64,000 nt of DNA from Roridomyces roridus (GCA_029378245.1 JARKIF010000003.1:2604001-2668000); one strand, 5' to 3'; shown: positions 31,296 to 43,064, counted from the stretch's first letter. Program-made: numbers and translations. Notes: generated from the letters alone by a model not told the origin.

Positions 31296-32731
31296 TCAGT
31301 CCACCTTCACTAAAATTTCATCCGCCTTGCCCCGAATCTCGTCCAAAGACCGAAACCCAGAAAGGCCCAGCGTGACATCGAGGTCAGCGAGGAGACTGAG
31401 TAGTACCTGCTCTACACCCTCCTGGCCTGCGACAATGCTTCCATAAAGCCACGGGCGTCCCACTGATACATCGCGGTCAGTGTCAATCCATGCGCTAAAA
31501 TAATAGGACGCACCGAGAACGGCCTGTGCGCCAATAGCGATAGCTTTGAAGATATCCGGCCCCGTGCGTATCCCCGAATCAAAAAGGACAGTGAACTTTC
31601 CCTCAGCTTGAGCAGCCCTCACGACTGGCGAACGCATAATCCTGGCCAGCGCGTCAAGCGACCCAATTGTCCCGTCAATCTGCCTTCCACCATGAGTCGA
31701 CACCACGATCCCATCGACGCTGCAACGCAAGCACATCTCGGCGTCCTGCACGCCCTGTATGCCCTTGAGCACGATTGGACCGTCCCAGTGCGAGCGGATG
31801 AAAGGCAGATCGTCCCAGGTGTAAAAGTGCCCTGAGCTGCACTCGGCTGCCCAGGCGGCGCCCAGACGAGCTGTATCCAACGCGGCAGGGTCGCCTGCGT
31901 CGAGGAGGCGGTTAAAACCCGCTGAGTCGAAAGGAAAATCGGGACGCGGGAACAGGATAGGTTCTCGTCCTTGCCTCGCCATGAAGACGGGGTCGGATAA
32001 GCCGACTTGGATAGCATGCCCTAGAGGGAGGTACCCGGAGCCGATGTCAGCAGGGCGCCATCCCTGACGCATTGTGTCAACGGTAAGGACGAGGGTGGTG
32101 AAGCCGTTTGCTTTGGCTCGTGTGAGGAGGGAGAGGGTGACTGCAGATGTCGTGCAGATGTAAAGCTGAAACCACCGGTGGCCACTACCGTTGGCTTCTG
32201 CGACGTCTTCGATGCTGCGGGAGGATGCAGTGCTCATGATGAAGGGTACGCCAAGTTTCTGGCCTGCGCGTGCGGGTGCAAGCTCAGCGTCAGGAGAAAA
32301 GATGCCTTGGAGGCCGATTGGCGTGATGAGTATAGGGCATGGATGCTTGAGACCGAAAAGAGTTGTCTGTAGCAAGATTGAGTGCAATCCAGCATTGAGG
32401 CACGGAGAAAATACCTCGAGCGTACGGACAGTGGCATCGATCAGCATGCGGGGTACGATTCTGTACCTCTCAAACGCCCTCAAGTTGGCCTGGAGAGTGG
32501 AAGACATCCCAGCGCTGCCAGCAGCAAACATGAAAGCCTCTGCGCGAGCTGAGTCCATGTCGTCCGACTCAAGTTTTCAATACACTCACCAGGACTATCT
32601 TTGAGCTTCTCCTTCGCCTTGGCTTCCACCTCCTCGAGGACAACAGTCCCAAGAGCAGGTATTCCCTTCCTCTCGTGGTAGATGCTGGCCGTGTAGGTCG
32701 TCCATGGCGGCGAACTTGCCAAGTCGTCCAT
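31296..32731 (-). CDS. FMN-dependent alpha-hydroxyacid oxidase/dehydrogenase
   Basis: Exons 32,731-32,590, 32,548-32,415 and 32,366-31,296 join to 448 residues. The second intron is 48 bp with no stop, so it looks coding but starts GTATTT and ends CTACAG; removing it restores RTLE joined to TTLFGLKHPCPILITPIG. Family features: AFERYRIVPRMLIDAT, SSRSIEDVAEA, WFQLYI, LTLVLTVDT-like strand (TTLVLTVDTMRQGWRPADI), LKGIQGVQDAE with the Lys, and the active-site STHGGRQIDG with its His and Arg. DSGIRTG and the FMN phosphate site follow. It oxidises L-2-hydroxy acids such as lactate to 2-keto acids; the exact substrate is undecided. No peroxisomal SKL-type tail (ends VKVD), so it is probably cytosolic. 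Confidence 0.9.
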
Positions 32732-32999
32732 CGTGGAAAGTTTCTCGGACGGTCTAAAAGACTCCGAGTCCTTCTACTCCCACACCAGTCGGTAGGTGTT
32801 CATGTCGGGTTACATTTGGTGGCTCCAGGGGATGCTGTCAGTGCGAGAGGAATTCATGGCTTGACCGTCGTTGTGATGGTTTGCTGTGAGGTGCGATTTG
32901 ATGCAGCTTGCCTGGCGGACTCAATTCGCTCTTACTTTTTATGCACAACAACCGGCTGAATTTCGCAATAAGACCGTCTTTTAGTTACTATTAACAAGC

Positions 33000-34498
33000 T
33001 TAGATAGTGATTTGAAGTCCCTCCTGCTTCAGTTGTGTTATCTTCGACGAAAAGTCCTCGTTGTATTCCTCCTCTCGATTGCTCCAAATGTAGAACGATT
33101 CCCAGCGTGCAACGAGCGGCGGTATGGGCATCGCCGCAAGTTCCGGATCGGTCCACCACCGGGAGACAATTGCCCGCTCCAGTATCTCCTCATCTCCAGG
33201 TGGATTCTCGACGATGATGGCGATTCTGCCAAGGCGCGGCGCTATATGGACAGCATTGGCGTCGGAGTACACCAGACACTCCAGAGCGGCATCCAGACAT
33301 TCAGTGCCATCGCAACAAAATTCCAGGTGTATGTCCACGAGACTCGTGGAATGGGTGAGGAGGGCGACGACATTTTCGGGAGTCAGCAGAATATTGGTAA
33401 TGTTGAGCTTCCCGCTGATCGGAGAGCGGCGCAGGAAAGGCGTAAAGTCTGCTGACACCCAATGGGACCCCCCGCACAGCGGACGCTGAACCCGCCTCGA
33501 TATACAGTCCCTCAAGTGCCGGAAGTGCCAGACGCGCAAAAAAAGGCGTCACAAGCCCGTCAGACTTGAAGTGCAGTAAGAGGGACTTGAGTCGTGGTAG
33601 CTGGACTGGTGTGGAAGAGGAAGAATTGGGTGGTGGTTGATCCCAAGGCACCATTTCACCGAAGCACGCCTCAACGAGATTCGTGCATTGGATTAGAAGG
33701 TTGACAAAAGTCTGGGGGTTTCCGTCGACGTCATGAGTGGTAAGGTGCGCGAGCTGGGACCATGGCATGTGGTAGCGGTCTGGCGACGCAACTTCGAGGT
33801 GAACGGTGTGGAGCCGGTGTGCACGCAGAAACGCTCTGATAGGTTCGAAGAATGGCATTGGCGTCTTGGAGCTCCTCAATGTGACGGTGAGGAGCTCCTT
33901 GAATGTATCGACGGGGAGATTGCTCAATCCGGAGAGCGAAGCGTCACGAAAGTCTAACGAAGACCATCGAGGGGCTGAGTTGTACACGATCTCGGGGAGG
34001 TGTGATCCTTCTGGACTCTCGCCGTCGAGCACCACGCTCGAGGAAAGCTTTTGTGGTTTCGAGATACGCGTCAGAGGGGTCTTTTTTGAGGTTTATCGGG
34101 AGTTCGAATGCCCAGAGCGAGGGCGTTGTGCATACCAGTCGCCTCCAATGGGCACAGACATGGGATACGGTTACCACTCGCTTCAGTCTGTCGCGTGGAC
34201 AATCCGGGTCCGCCCAAAGAGTATGTAGGGATGTTTGGAGTTCCCACTGCATATCGAAGACAGTCCTGAAGACTCGCAGCAGAACTTCTGCGGGTACTTT
34301 ACGAATGGGTGCTGCGATTTGTTTAAGCGCCGCAACGAAACCCCGCTCTCGGTCACGGAGTAGCTCGAGATCTCGTATTTGCGACTCGATACGAGCAATA
34401 TTTGCTTCAGCGGCTCGTATAAGGTCCTTCGTTGCCTGCTCGTAGCCGGGACTGGCAAAGTGGCCGGCGAGCATGAGGGTGGAAGAGATGGTGTCCAT
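33000..34498 (-). pseudogene. F-box/LRR pseudogene with two frameshifts
   Basis: From ATG 34,498 the first frame gives MDTISSTLMLAGHFASPGYE, the coiled segment and F-box (APIRKVPAEVLLRVF, SHVCAHWRRLVCTTPSLW) to LETTKAFLERGA. Near 34,030 the family reading passes to another frame (VLDGESPEGSHLPEIVYN) through to ALPALEGLYIEAGSA. Near 33,480 it passes to a third (SHWVSADFTPFLRRSP), ending with VSRWWTDPELAAMPIPPLVA and stop at 33,000. No GT-AG intron explains either change. Apart from these two indels it is full length, so inactivation is recent or the indels are sequencing errors. Confidence 0.75.
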
Positions 34499-34978
34499 AG
34501 TCGTTTAGGAACGCGATATCGGCGCGTCTGAAACGGAAGAGTCAGAGAAAGCTAGCGAGTCTGAGGGAGGAGAGAGACCTACAGCGACAAGAACGCGTCC
34601 ACAAGAAGATGAGATGAAGGGGAAGGAGAAACGGCACCGATGATGGCATCGACTCTTTCGACTCGCACCACCACGATCTAATTGGAACCCTCCTCCTCGC
34701 ACTCGTTCCCGTTCCCGGTCTCGCTGGACGGTCCTTTCAGTTGCAAAGATGGACTCCGTTCTCGACCATTCCTATCTTTCTTGTCAATGTCTCCGGCGGG
34801 CTGACAGTGATTGGCGGCTCTTGTCCCTCTCTCAAAATGTCGGTGGCACGAGCCATTCGCAACTTTGCCTCGTCTTCACGCACCGCTGCTCCCGCCTCTG
34901 TAACTAGCCCTGCTTCGTAAGAACCCCATCTTCTTGGTGTATCGCTGCCCCACTCATCGCATGGGACAAAAAAAGTGC
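34499..34978. other. Upstream flank of the frameshifted F-box gene
   Basis: A short plus-strand frame starting MSVARAIRNFASSSRTAA (ATG near 34,836) looks like an amphipathic mitochondrial-type leader and is followed by a GTAAGA donor. It might be a remaining first exon for the cyclophilin relics downstream, but the link is not proven. Confidence 0.3.
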
Positions 34979-37140
34979 GTACTCATCCCTACCTTTTGCA
35001 GTCTACATGCTGACGAGCGAAAGCGTGCTTAGTTCATACCGGGAACTTTCTGGGACACATGGCGCAGCAAGAGCATCTGCAGTGCCAAGTCTACGGCGCG
35101 TGGCTGCTGAGCGTGGTCAAGGCGGGGCAGAACACCACCGAGTTCCAAGTGCGTGTGCTGTCTCTCTCCTTGCCTTATCCTTTTGCTTACAAGACGCAGC
35201 TTCGCACCACGGCGTCACACCAAGCACGTTGTGTTTGCCAAGATCGTGAAGGGAATGGACCTCTTCACACCCCTCCCTGCCACTATAACGCCTCTTCGAC
35301 ATCCCGCCCCAAGCCTTCAGCTTGTGCGATAACGACGTTCCTCGGAATGATGAGCCCAGACTTGGATGGAGAAGACTCTGTGTCCTGGGGGGCTGCTCCT
35401 CATTGCTCGTATGCATCCACCACAGCCGCTTTGCTCATCCTTTCTGACCGCCTTTCGTAGTCCAAGATCTGCTTTTCGTCAAGCGCGCTGCGGACTCGCT
35501 CACTACTCTGCAGTCCAAGGACCAAGGATGTCACCAAATCGTCCTCCTCTTTGTAGGAACATCGTGTATCGTCCGTGCCTCGTCCCGGGCGAGGAACGGG
35601 TCCGGAGGCCATCCACATCCCAACGCTCTGGCCGGATCAACACCAACTACGGCCGCTCAGTGCTTCCTCGCATCCCGTAATGGCATTCTTGCTATTCGTC
35701 CACATCGTTCCCTTCGTCTTCAGCTACAGAATGGCGATTTGACGCTCTGGGTGGGAAGAGCATCTCCAGCACAAAGTTTCCGGATGAGAATTTTATCCTG
35801 CGCATGCGAGGCTACTGAGCATGAAGAATTAATCGGTCCGGGGTACGCTTGATTCGTCTCCTTTTCTCTTCAGTTTACTCATGAGTCGCAGTTACTCGTT
35901 GCCACGGTACCCGCACCACACCTCGACAGCAAGTACATCCTCGTATTTGACACTGGCAAGCCCAAGACGAAGATGGTGTTCAATACATGGTCTCGCTCTC
36001 CTGCCTCCGCGCCATCTATCCCTCGCCGTCGCCGTCGTAGGCCTTGCCGCTCTCTCACCCAATCGCTCCGCTCCCGCTTCGTGGTCACGCACGATTAGAC
36101 CTGGAGGCTCTGCAAGTATGGCCAGGGAGGGACGGGCCAGCCGAGCGGGTGCAATATTATCTTCAAGATAAGAAGTCCCTCGGAGCGCTCGATACTTGGG
36201 TGCTCTGGCCATGGGCCAACACACGTCCGCTATCGTCGTCTTTCTACAAGGTGTGTATTCCCCCATACCTTCTGTATCCCACGTGCTGACGAGGGGAGCG
36301 TGCTTAGCTCATGCCCCAAGCTGGTGATAGGTTTGCGAGCGAGAATTTCGGCACACCCATACGGGGTCGCTGAGCAGGGCTGATGGGGAAGAACACTAGC
36401 TCAAGTACGTGCGCGGCGTCTCCCTGCCTCATCTTTTTGCTTATAAGACGCAGCTTTTCATCACACACCACTCCACACCTTGACGACAGGCACGTCGTGT
36501 TTGATGTAGGGCTCCATGACCCGCAGGCGAAGATTGTGGTCAACGAGGCAGGGCTCGTCGACGTCCCTCAACTTCTGTTTTGTCAATGCGAGCATATGCA
36601 TCCCCGTCCGCCATATCCTGCCCCCTTCTGCCTCCGGGTCATATATCTTCTCATCGTCTCCATCCTCGGCCTTGTCACCCTCTCGCAAACCAGCCCCCAA
36701 CCCGCTCCGCTCCCGCCTCGCAGCCATGTCTGATTTAGACTTGAGCTTGAAGGCTCTGCGGCCCATCTTGAATGTCAAGACACACCCTGGGCCCCGTCCG
36801 TCCACCGACACGGCACCAAATGCCAGACGGCATTCCTCAACAAGAAACATGTCGTGGGGGTGTTGCTGGAGCCATGCGTGCGACTTCATATCCATCGGTG
36901 AAAGAGGCACGATGTCCGGAGCGTCGAGTCCGCATTGGGATGTCTTTTCGCATCGCTGCAAGAGTGGCGGGGGTCGACTGCTTGCCGCTCATGATGGTCG
37001 AGATGGCCGATGCGCTCGAAGAGGCGGGGTGCGGACACCATCTAACTCTGGCGCAGCATGGTGAAAAGAAGCTACGTCGAAGCTGCAGTACTCACTTTTC
37101 GCACATGTATCTTACATATATCTGCACCGGGCCTCTTGTT
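34979..37140 (+). pseudogene. Cyclophilin relics, right arm
   Basis: Mirror of the left relics. Cyclophilin pieces include LGGKSISSTKFPDENFIL near 35,755, LDDRHVVFDV near 36,480, and a segment near 36,165 (DKKSLGALDTW region) matching MYDNEVPWSARHLG on the left. Interspersed are intron-like GTGTGTATTCC to CTTAG stretches (36,250-36,307). Stops and frame changes rule out a full product. Confidence 0.65.
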
Positions 37141-37223
37141 ATTTTATGGTCGAGTATGCAGCTAGAAAGTCTTGTAATTGCTCTACTTTTACGAGTACGA
37201 ATTCCACAAGTAACGAAGCGGTC

Positions 37224-38670
37224 CTACCAATGAAGTGCGATGTCCAGTCCCTCCTCCGTGAGCTGCGCGGCCTTGGCCACAAACTGCTCGCCATAGTTTT
37301 GGCCTTCCCCCTCCGCATCATCGGCGGAGTCAATGGTGACTTTCTGCCACCGGGCAACAGGAGGCAGTATGGGTAAAGCAGCAAGCTGCGCGTCCGTCCA
37401 CCACCGCGAGAAAATCATCCGCTCCAGCACTTTTTCGTCGAAACCGAAACGGACTGCTATAGAGACCTTTTGAAGACGGGGCACCACGTGGACATTTTGA
37501 GTGCTGGAGTATTGAAGAGACGCCATCGTGACTCTAGCAGCGCCAAATCCGTCAAAGCAATTGTCCAGGGTGAGGTCTACAAGATTTGTGGAATTGGTGA
37601 GGAGGGAGACGATGTTCTCGGGCGTCATCATGGAGCCTCCGATTTCGAGTCGCTCAATGTTGGTGGAACGGCTTTGGAACGACGTGAAATCCGCTGAAGA
37701 CCACGACGTCTCAATTCCCGAGCGGATGTCTAGTGCTATGAGCGAAGGAAGAGCGAGGGGCGCAAAGAAAGGCGTAATATGCCCTTCCTCCTCTTCGAGA
37801 GCATAAAACAACGAAAGGCTTTCCAGTCGGGCCAACTGAACGACGGGAGCAGAAGAGATGGGGCGTTGGCTCCACGGAATCAATCTCGAGAAGTCTGCAG
37901 TGACGATATTGGTGCACTGAACGAGAATGTCGAGTCTGTGCGCTCTCCTCGTAGTAAACATCAATTTTGAGGCGCGTGAGTTGGGACCATGGCAGGTGGA
38001 TGCGGTCTGTAAATTTCAGGACAGCAACGGAAACCGTCCGAAGGCGTGGTGCACCGAGGAAGACTTTGACTGGGGATTGCGTCGAAAGATCGGTCCGGTC
38101 TTTTATGTCGACGCTGACGAGGCTCTTTAGCGCATCCATGGGCAATTTGCGCAGTCTAGAGATTTGTGCGTTATGGAACACCAACGACTTCCACCGTGAG
38201 GTGAATTCGAAGAGCAAGTTCGCGACAGGTGACGTGACGGAGGTCTGATCCACGAGCAGGATTGGGATAGGATGTGGTGCAGAACGCTCGAGGAATGTTT
38301 TTGTAGTGGCTAGAAACGAGTCGGATCGTACTTTTTTGAGGTTCAGTTTCACTGGGAACCTCCAGAGCTGCGGTGTTGTACAAGCCAGCTGCCTCCAATG
38401 AGCGCAGACCTGGGATATGGCAAGCACCTTCCGCAACGCAGGAGAGGTAGATGTGCGAAGAGGCGACTCGTTCCACGGTGTTCCGACTTCCACAACGATC
38501 AAGAATATTTCTACCGACAATTCGGCAGGCAGTTTGCGGATGGGTGATATGACTTGGATCTGCGACTCGACGTGGGCGACATTAGCCACGAGAATGGGCT
38601 CCTTCGCCATGCTCTCGAAGTTGGAGGCGGAAGAGTGAACGAGCATAAGGGCAGATGCGACGTTGTCCAT
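37224..38670 (-). pseudogene. F-box/LRR gene B, right copy, frameshifted
   Basis: From ATG 38,670 (MDNVASALMLVHSSASNFES) the coiled segment is shortened by an internal deletion. The F-box follows (SPIRKLPAELSVEIF, SQVCAHWRQLACTTPQLW), then the leucine-rich body to LKIDVYYEESAQ. Near 37,930 a frameshift moves the family reading to the next frame (RLDILVQCTNIVTADFS). That frame continues to the FSRWWTDAQLAALPILPPVA signature and stop at 37,224. It is full length apart from these lesions, whereas the left-arm copy keeps only its first 165 bp. Confidence 0.75.
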
Positions 38671-39050
38671 GTCGGAGAATGCGAGGCCGTGTCGCGTCAC
38701 GACTGGCTTGAAAGATCAGACTCCCTCGTATACGGTATAGGGAGATTGAGGGCGCACCGCTGGAGTAATGGGTCGTCTTCCAACAGTTCTCTTGGCTGGA
38801 TGAATCAGACGCGACTGCGACTTGGATTTCGCAACGCGCTTGTACGCGTGTAGGAGGAGCAAGATGTTTGTTTGCGATGCTGCCAATCAATGACCAGACT
38901 CGGACTCCGAATTTGCCTGGATTTCGCGTCGCTACCTACTCACTTAGAGAATTGCTCCTGCACAACAACACGAAATCTGAATAAATGGCATAATGTCTAG
39001 ATTTTTTTCCACGGTATTTGTCCCAGAATCATTCGTCCACTCAGCACCAG
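38671..39050. other. Intergenic region, mirror of 9533-9877
   Basis: This separates F-box gene B and F-box gene A on the minus strand. No gene seen. Confidence 0.4.
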
Positions 39051-40541
39051 CTAATCAATCTTGACGTCGAGTCCCTGCGCCTGGAGCTGGGCCACCTTTG
39101 CCAAAAGCGAGCGACCGTATTCTCGCTGCTCCTCGACCGTGTGATCGAAGTCGGTACGAATCTCGAGCTTCTCCCAACGCGCTACAGGCGGGGCACCCGG
39201 AAGAGCAGCGAGCTGCGCGTCTGTCCACCAGCGCGAGCTGAGCATCCGTTCCAGCTTTTCTTCGTCAATATTCTCCAAGTTGTCCGACATGTCAAGGCGT
39301 TGGAGGCGCGGAGCTGGATGTACCAGTGCGGTGGGGGAGAATGTGAGGTATTCGAGCGTTGATTCGAAAACATCCTCGCCGTTGAAACACGAGGACAAGC
39401 GGAGGGCCACGAGATTCGGAGAGTCGAGGAGGAGAGCCGAGAGGTTCTCGGAAGTCATGAGGGAGTGTGATATGGTCAAGTCCTCGACGTTCGGAGAACG
39501 GCGAAGGAATGCCGTGATATCCGCAGAGGACCAATAGTTCTCGAAAGCTGCGCTGATGTTCAATTTTGTGAGAGAAGGGAGGGATAGGCGCGCAATGAAG
39601 GGGCTAATGAACCCCTCTTCGAAGCCCGAGTCGAAAACCAAAGCCAGATCGGTCAACTGGGCAAGTCGAGCAACTGGAGTTGAGCCAATATCGGGCGGCT
39701 GACTCCAAGGTGTGATTCCAATAAAGTCGAGGGAGACGATATTGGTGCACTGGACCAGGATGTCGAGGAATTTCTGGGCCGGTGCGTCATCAAAGACGTG
39801 TAGGCTCAGTTCGACCAGTTGAGACCAAGGTATGTGGATTTGATCTATGCTCCGGACGGTAAGGCTGACCGTCCGGAGAGAATGCGCGCCAAGGAACGCT
39901 TTCACAGGCGAAAGGGTTGAAATTTGAGCCATGTGGTTCAGATCCAGGCTGACGAGGCTCCTCAGGGCATCCATGGGGAGTTTGTGTAATTGCGAAATAT
40001 CCGACTGCGCAAAGACCAACGACTCCCAGCGCGGAGCTAAATCCAACAGGACTTGGACGAGGGCTGATGATTTGGTAGTCTGCTCTCGCCACAAAATCGG
40101 GATAGGCAGGGGCGCTGAACGCTCGAAGAACGTTTTTGTCGTGGTCAGATACGTGTCCGACGGCGCCTTCCTGAGATTCAGGTTGACATGGTAGCTCCAT
40201 AACTGCCTCCAGTGTGCGCAGACCTGAGACAGGACTAACACGGGCTTGAGTTGGAAGCTAGTGTAGTTGGGGTGCGATAGCTCCTCCGCCGCGGCGTGGG
40301 CAGCAACAACACGGAATATCTCGACCAAGAGCTCGGCGGGAAGCTTGCGTATGGGGGCCGCAATCTGCTTCAGCGCGGCTATGATACCCCGCTCGCGGTC
40401 CCGTAGACGCAGGAGATCACGGATTTGTGATTCAATGCGGGCGATATTGGTTTCGGCCGCAAGAATGAGATTTTTGGCGAGATGCTCGATGTCGGAGGTG
40501 GAGGAATAGCCCAGCAGAAGAGCAGAGGTAAAATTCTCCAT
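39051..40541 (-). CDS. F-box/LRR-like protein A, right copy
   Basis: A single exon encodes 496 residues from ATG 40,541 (MENFTSALLLGYSSTSDIEH). Same layout as the left copy at 8033: coiled segment (TNIARIESQIRDLLRLRDRE), F-box (APIRKLPAELLVEIF), repeats, SSRWWTDAQLAALPGAPPVA and LQAQGLDVKID. One notable change is that the left copy reads AHWRQLACTTPQLWNYQ while this one reads AHWRQLWSYH, an in-frame loss of seven residues at the end of the F-box-like domain. A few residues are inserted earlier (AHAAAEELSHPN). No stop or frameshift. The two copies differ far more than the neighbouring transporter copies do. Confidence 0.87.
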   Translation of the reverse strand: MENFTSALLLGYSSTSDIEHLAKNLILAAETNIARIESQIRDLLRLRDRERGIIAALKQIAAPIRKLPAELLVEIFRVVAAHAAAEELSHPNYTSFQLKPVLVLSQVCAHWRQLWSYHVNLNLRKAPSDTYLTTTKTFFERSAPLPIPILWREQTTKSSALVQVLLDLAPRWESLVFAQSDISQLHKLPMDALRSLVSLDLNHMAQISTLSPVKAFLGAHSLRTVSLTVRSIDQIHIPWSQLVELSLHVFDDAPAQKFLDILVQCTNIVSLDFIGITPWSQPPDIGSTPVARLAQLTDLALVFDSGFEEGFISPFIARLSLPSLTKLNISAAFENYWSSADITAFLRRSPNVEDLTISHSLMTSENLSALLLDSPNLVALRLSSCFNGEDVFESTLEYLTFSPTALVHPAPRLQRLDMSDNLENIDEEKLERMLSSRWWTDAQLAALPGAPPVARWEKLEIRTDFDHTVEEQREYGRSLLAKVAQLQAQGLDVKID

Positions 40542-40824
40542 GCTACCTCACACTACCTCGATGCATCAGCTCAGATTGCGGTTGAAATGCGCTAAAACTG
40601 ACCAGAGTTCTGCCGCCAGGTGTAGCAGCAGGCCTAGTAGGGACTCCGTGAAGGGGGAGAACAAGAAGAAGAAAGTTTTGATCTGATTTGTCATCACTTG
40701 ATCCGTTACTTGCTTCTCACCACCATGGTGCTTTCTTCGTTCTCGCTGCAGCCCGTCTATCTGAACGTTACTCAAGCCAGATTTATCCACTCTTCCGCAT
40801 GAAACGGTCGATTTCGCTCATCGG
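40542..40824. promoter_or_regulatory. Shared divergent promoter region, ankyrin/F-box A (right)
   Basis: Mirror of 7678-8032. It separates the minus-strand F-box start from the plus-strand ankyrin start. The first ankyrin exon may begin inside this region. Confidence 0.4.
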
Positions 40825-41335
40825 ATGTTTGATGCTGCTCGCAACGGGAACTCGGAGCTGCTTCTCGCGGCGGTCGATGCGGGGCTACCGGTGAATATTC
40901 TGAACGAGAAAGGTGAGTGACCGCGTTTGACTGGAGTATTTACTTGTCATTTATACGCCGATCCGCGAACTCCAGGCAACAGCCTTCTCATGCTCGCCTC
41001 ATACGGTTGGTGAGCTTCCAGCAGTCGGAGTTTAATACTCAACGCTCCTAGCCGGTCATCTGGACCTCACGAAGAAGCTACTCGGCAAGGGAGGCGACCC
41101 GAACCTTCTAAACGATCTAGGGCAGTCCATGATCGCAGGAGCGGTCTTCAAGGCCCACGACGACGTCGTGCGTGCACTGGCGGAGAAGGGCGCGAATCCC
41201 AGGCTGGGCAAGCCAACAGCTATCGAGACAGCGCACATGTTCGGTCGGACTGAGCTTATGCCAGTTCTTGGGGCTACGGACGCTGATATTGGGCCCGATG
41301 TCCCCTCGCCAATTCCCCGCAGCGACAGTGCGTGA
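40825..41335 (+). CDS. Ankyrin-repeat protein, right copy
   Basis: Exons 40,825-40,912, 40,976-41,005 and 41,052-41,335 join to 133 residues. Exon lengths (88, 30, 284) equal those of the left copy. Repeats read MFDAARNGNSELLLAAVDAG, LLMLASYAGHLDLTKKLLG, GQSMIAGAVFKAHDDVVRAL and KPTAIETAHMFGRTELMPVL. Differences from the left copy are a handful of substitutions such as ADPR to ANPR. It converges with the epoxide hydrolase gene, which ends 141 bp away. The true start may lie in an upstream exon, since FAHR codons precede the ATG in frame. Confidence 0.75.
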
Positions 41336-41476
41336 TGGATTGGTGTATTTTGTATCGAGTTTGTATGTCGGTGGATTCTGTTTTGAATATATGCCAACTG
41401 TTGTACTTGCACCCTCTGACATTTTTGGGCTTGATATGCAGACCTCCACGACGATGAACATGCGGACGAACGACAA

Positions 41477-43064
41477 TCAATCGTAACCATTCCTTCCTTT
41501 GACCACGCCGAACGCAGGTCCCCCTTGCCCGAACATATCGCGCAAGTCTCCACTCAACGCCTCCGGCTTCTCATACGCTGCAAAATGCCCCCCACCATCA
41601 TGTTCGCGATCGAACACTATCTTCCCAAGATTCTTCGACCAACTGCAGTGCGTTATCAATTGTCCTTCAAGTTTCGAGACAGGTCCGCGACGACTCACCT
41701 CTTCGGGAAACACACAATCTCGCCCGGAAATCTCGATATTCCGAGCGGAATAGACGTGGATTCGTGCGCAGAGAACCTTGCCATCTGTTTTGCGGGTTCT
41801 CCCTCCCCGACCTCGAAATAAATTCGACCCGCCGCTGCGGGACCCGCTCTCGAGAACCAATAAATCGACACCCACGTGAGTACTAGTCGCTTTCAACCTC
41901 CGCCTAAATGCAAATTGGACTATTTCACCCACCTTCGTCGTCCTTCCAGGGATACTGGTCCGTCCAGGCAACCAATTTCTCGTAGATCCAGGCTAACAAA
42001 CCTACGGGCGAATCCGCGAGCGAGTATCCCAGAGTTTGGGGTTTTGTGCCTTGTTCTGCGGAGTATCCGCATCCGGTGGCGATGAAGTGTTGGACCCGTT
42101 GAAGTCCTTCTTTTTCTTTGGCGGTGAGGCCGTTTATCAACATCGACAAGAAATCGAGGGGTTGCGTGAAGAGAGATGGGGGCTGCCCTCTGGTACGTGA
42201 AATTTCAAATTCAGAACACTCAGACAGATGGAGTGAGGACGTACCCGGGGAAATTGGTATGCCAGGCTTTACTGTGTCTTGGACCGTATAGGTGCGCGAT
42301 TTTGCGGGTTATCTGACCAACGTCTGAGTTCATATCAACACACTTTAGATCTCACTCACAAGAAACCCCCAATCGCCTCCTTGTGTCACTTTCCCGGAAT
42401 TCAACCGCGGCTCAGAGTCGAAAGAATTGGAGAATCTCACCGTATTCGTCGTACCCCAAAGCCAACATGAGTTTGTTGCAGACCTAGGGACAAAGTCAAC
42501 AATGTTCAGCACTGCGTTGAGCAATCCCATCCTACTTCTGCGTATTGATCCATATCGAACCTCTTCTTGGACGGTGCTTTAGAGAAACCATACCCAGGAA
42601 GGCTGATGGCTACGACATGGAAACTCGGATGGTGCTCGGAGTTTTGTGTGAGTAGAGGTACGAGCTTGCGCGCTTCGAAGAAACTGCCTGGCCCTGGTCA
42701 ACTCGAGTAAGCCAGGATCTTGGTTGATCATTATTCACTCACATCCATGCACGAAGAGCAACGGAATGGCAGTCTTCGTATCGCTCTTCTTGTGAATATA
42801 ATGGATGTTAAGCGTCCCGTGCCCATCGACAGGGATGTCTCGCGTGAACTGAGGAAGTTCGGCGTTCAAAAGGGCTTCATGGTGACGCCAATCGTATCCA
42901 TTCGCCCACCGATCGACCAAGCGGCGAATATCTGCGAGGGGAACGCCATACTCCCACCCAGCGTCTTCCAGCTCGTCCGGTAGTGACACGAGGGCGAGTT
43001 TTTGTCGGAGGAGGGAGAGTGAGTCGTCTGGGACGGAAATTTGGAACGCGTTCTCGGTGGACAT
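41477..43064 (-). CDS. Epoxide hydrolase, right copy
   Basis: Eight exons (43,064-42,743, 42,693-42,536, 42,483-42,441, 42,388-42,360, 42,312-42,245, 42,189-41,933, 41,882-41,699, 41,642-41,477) give 408 residues, with exon lengths equal to the left copy apart from one fewer Met codon at the start. The oxyanion HGWPGSF, nucleophile GGDWGF, cap Tyr in TLGYSLADSP and catalytic His in GGHFAAYE are all present, so both copies should be active. Substitutions are scattered (SEAP to SKAP, CGYLAEQ to CGYSAEQ, TGRNGYD to KGRNGYD). Same predicted role: hydrolysis of epoxides to diols, cytosolic. Confidence 0.92.

Noticed and set aside
32367..32414. The 16-codon stretch in the alpha-hydroxyacid oxidase as coding sequence
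   Set aside because: It has exact GTATTT and CTACAG ends and interrupts a conserved strand.
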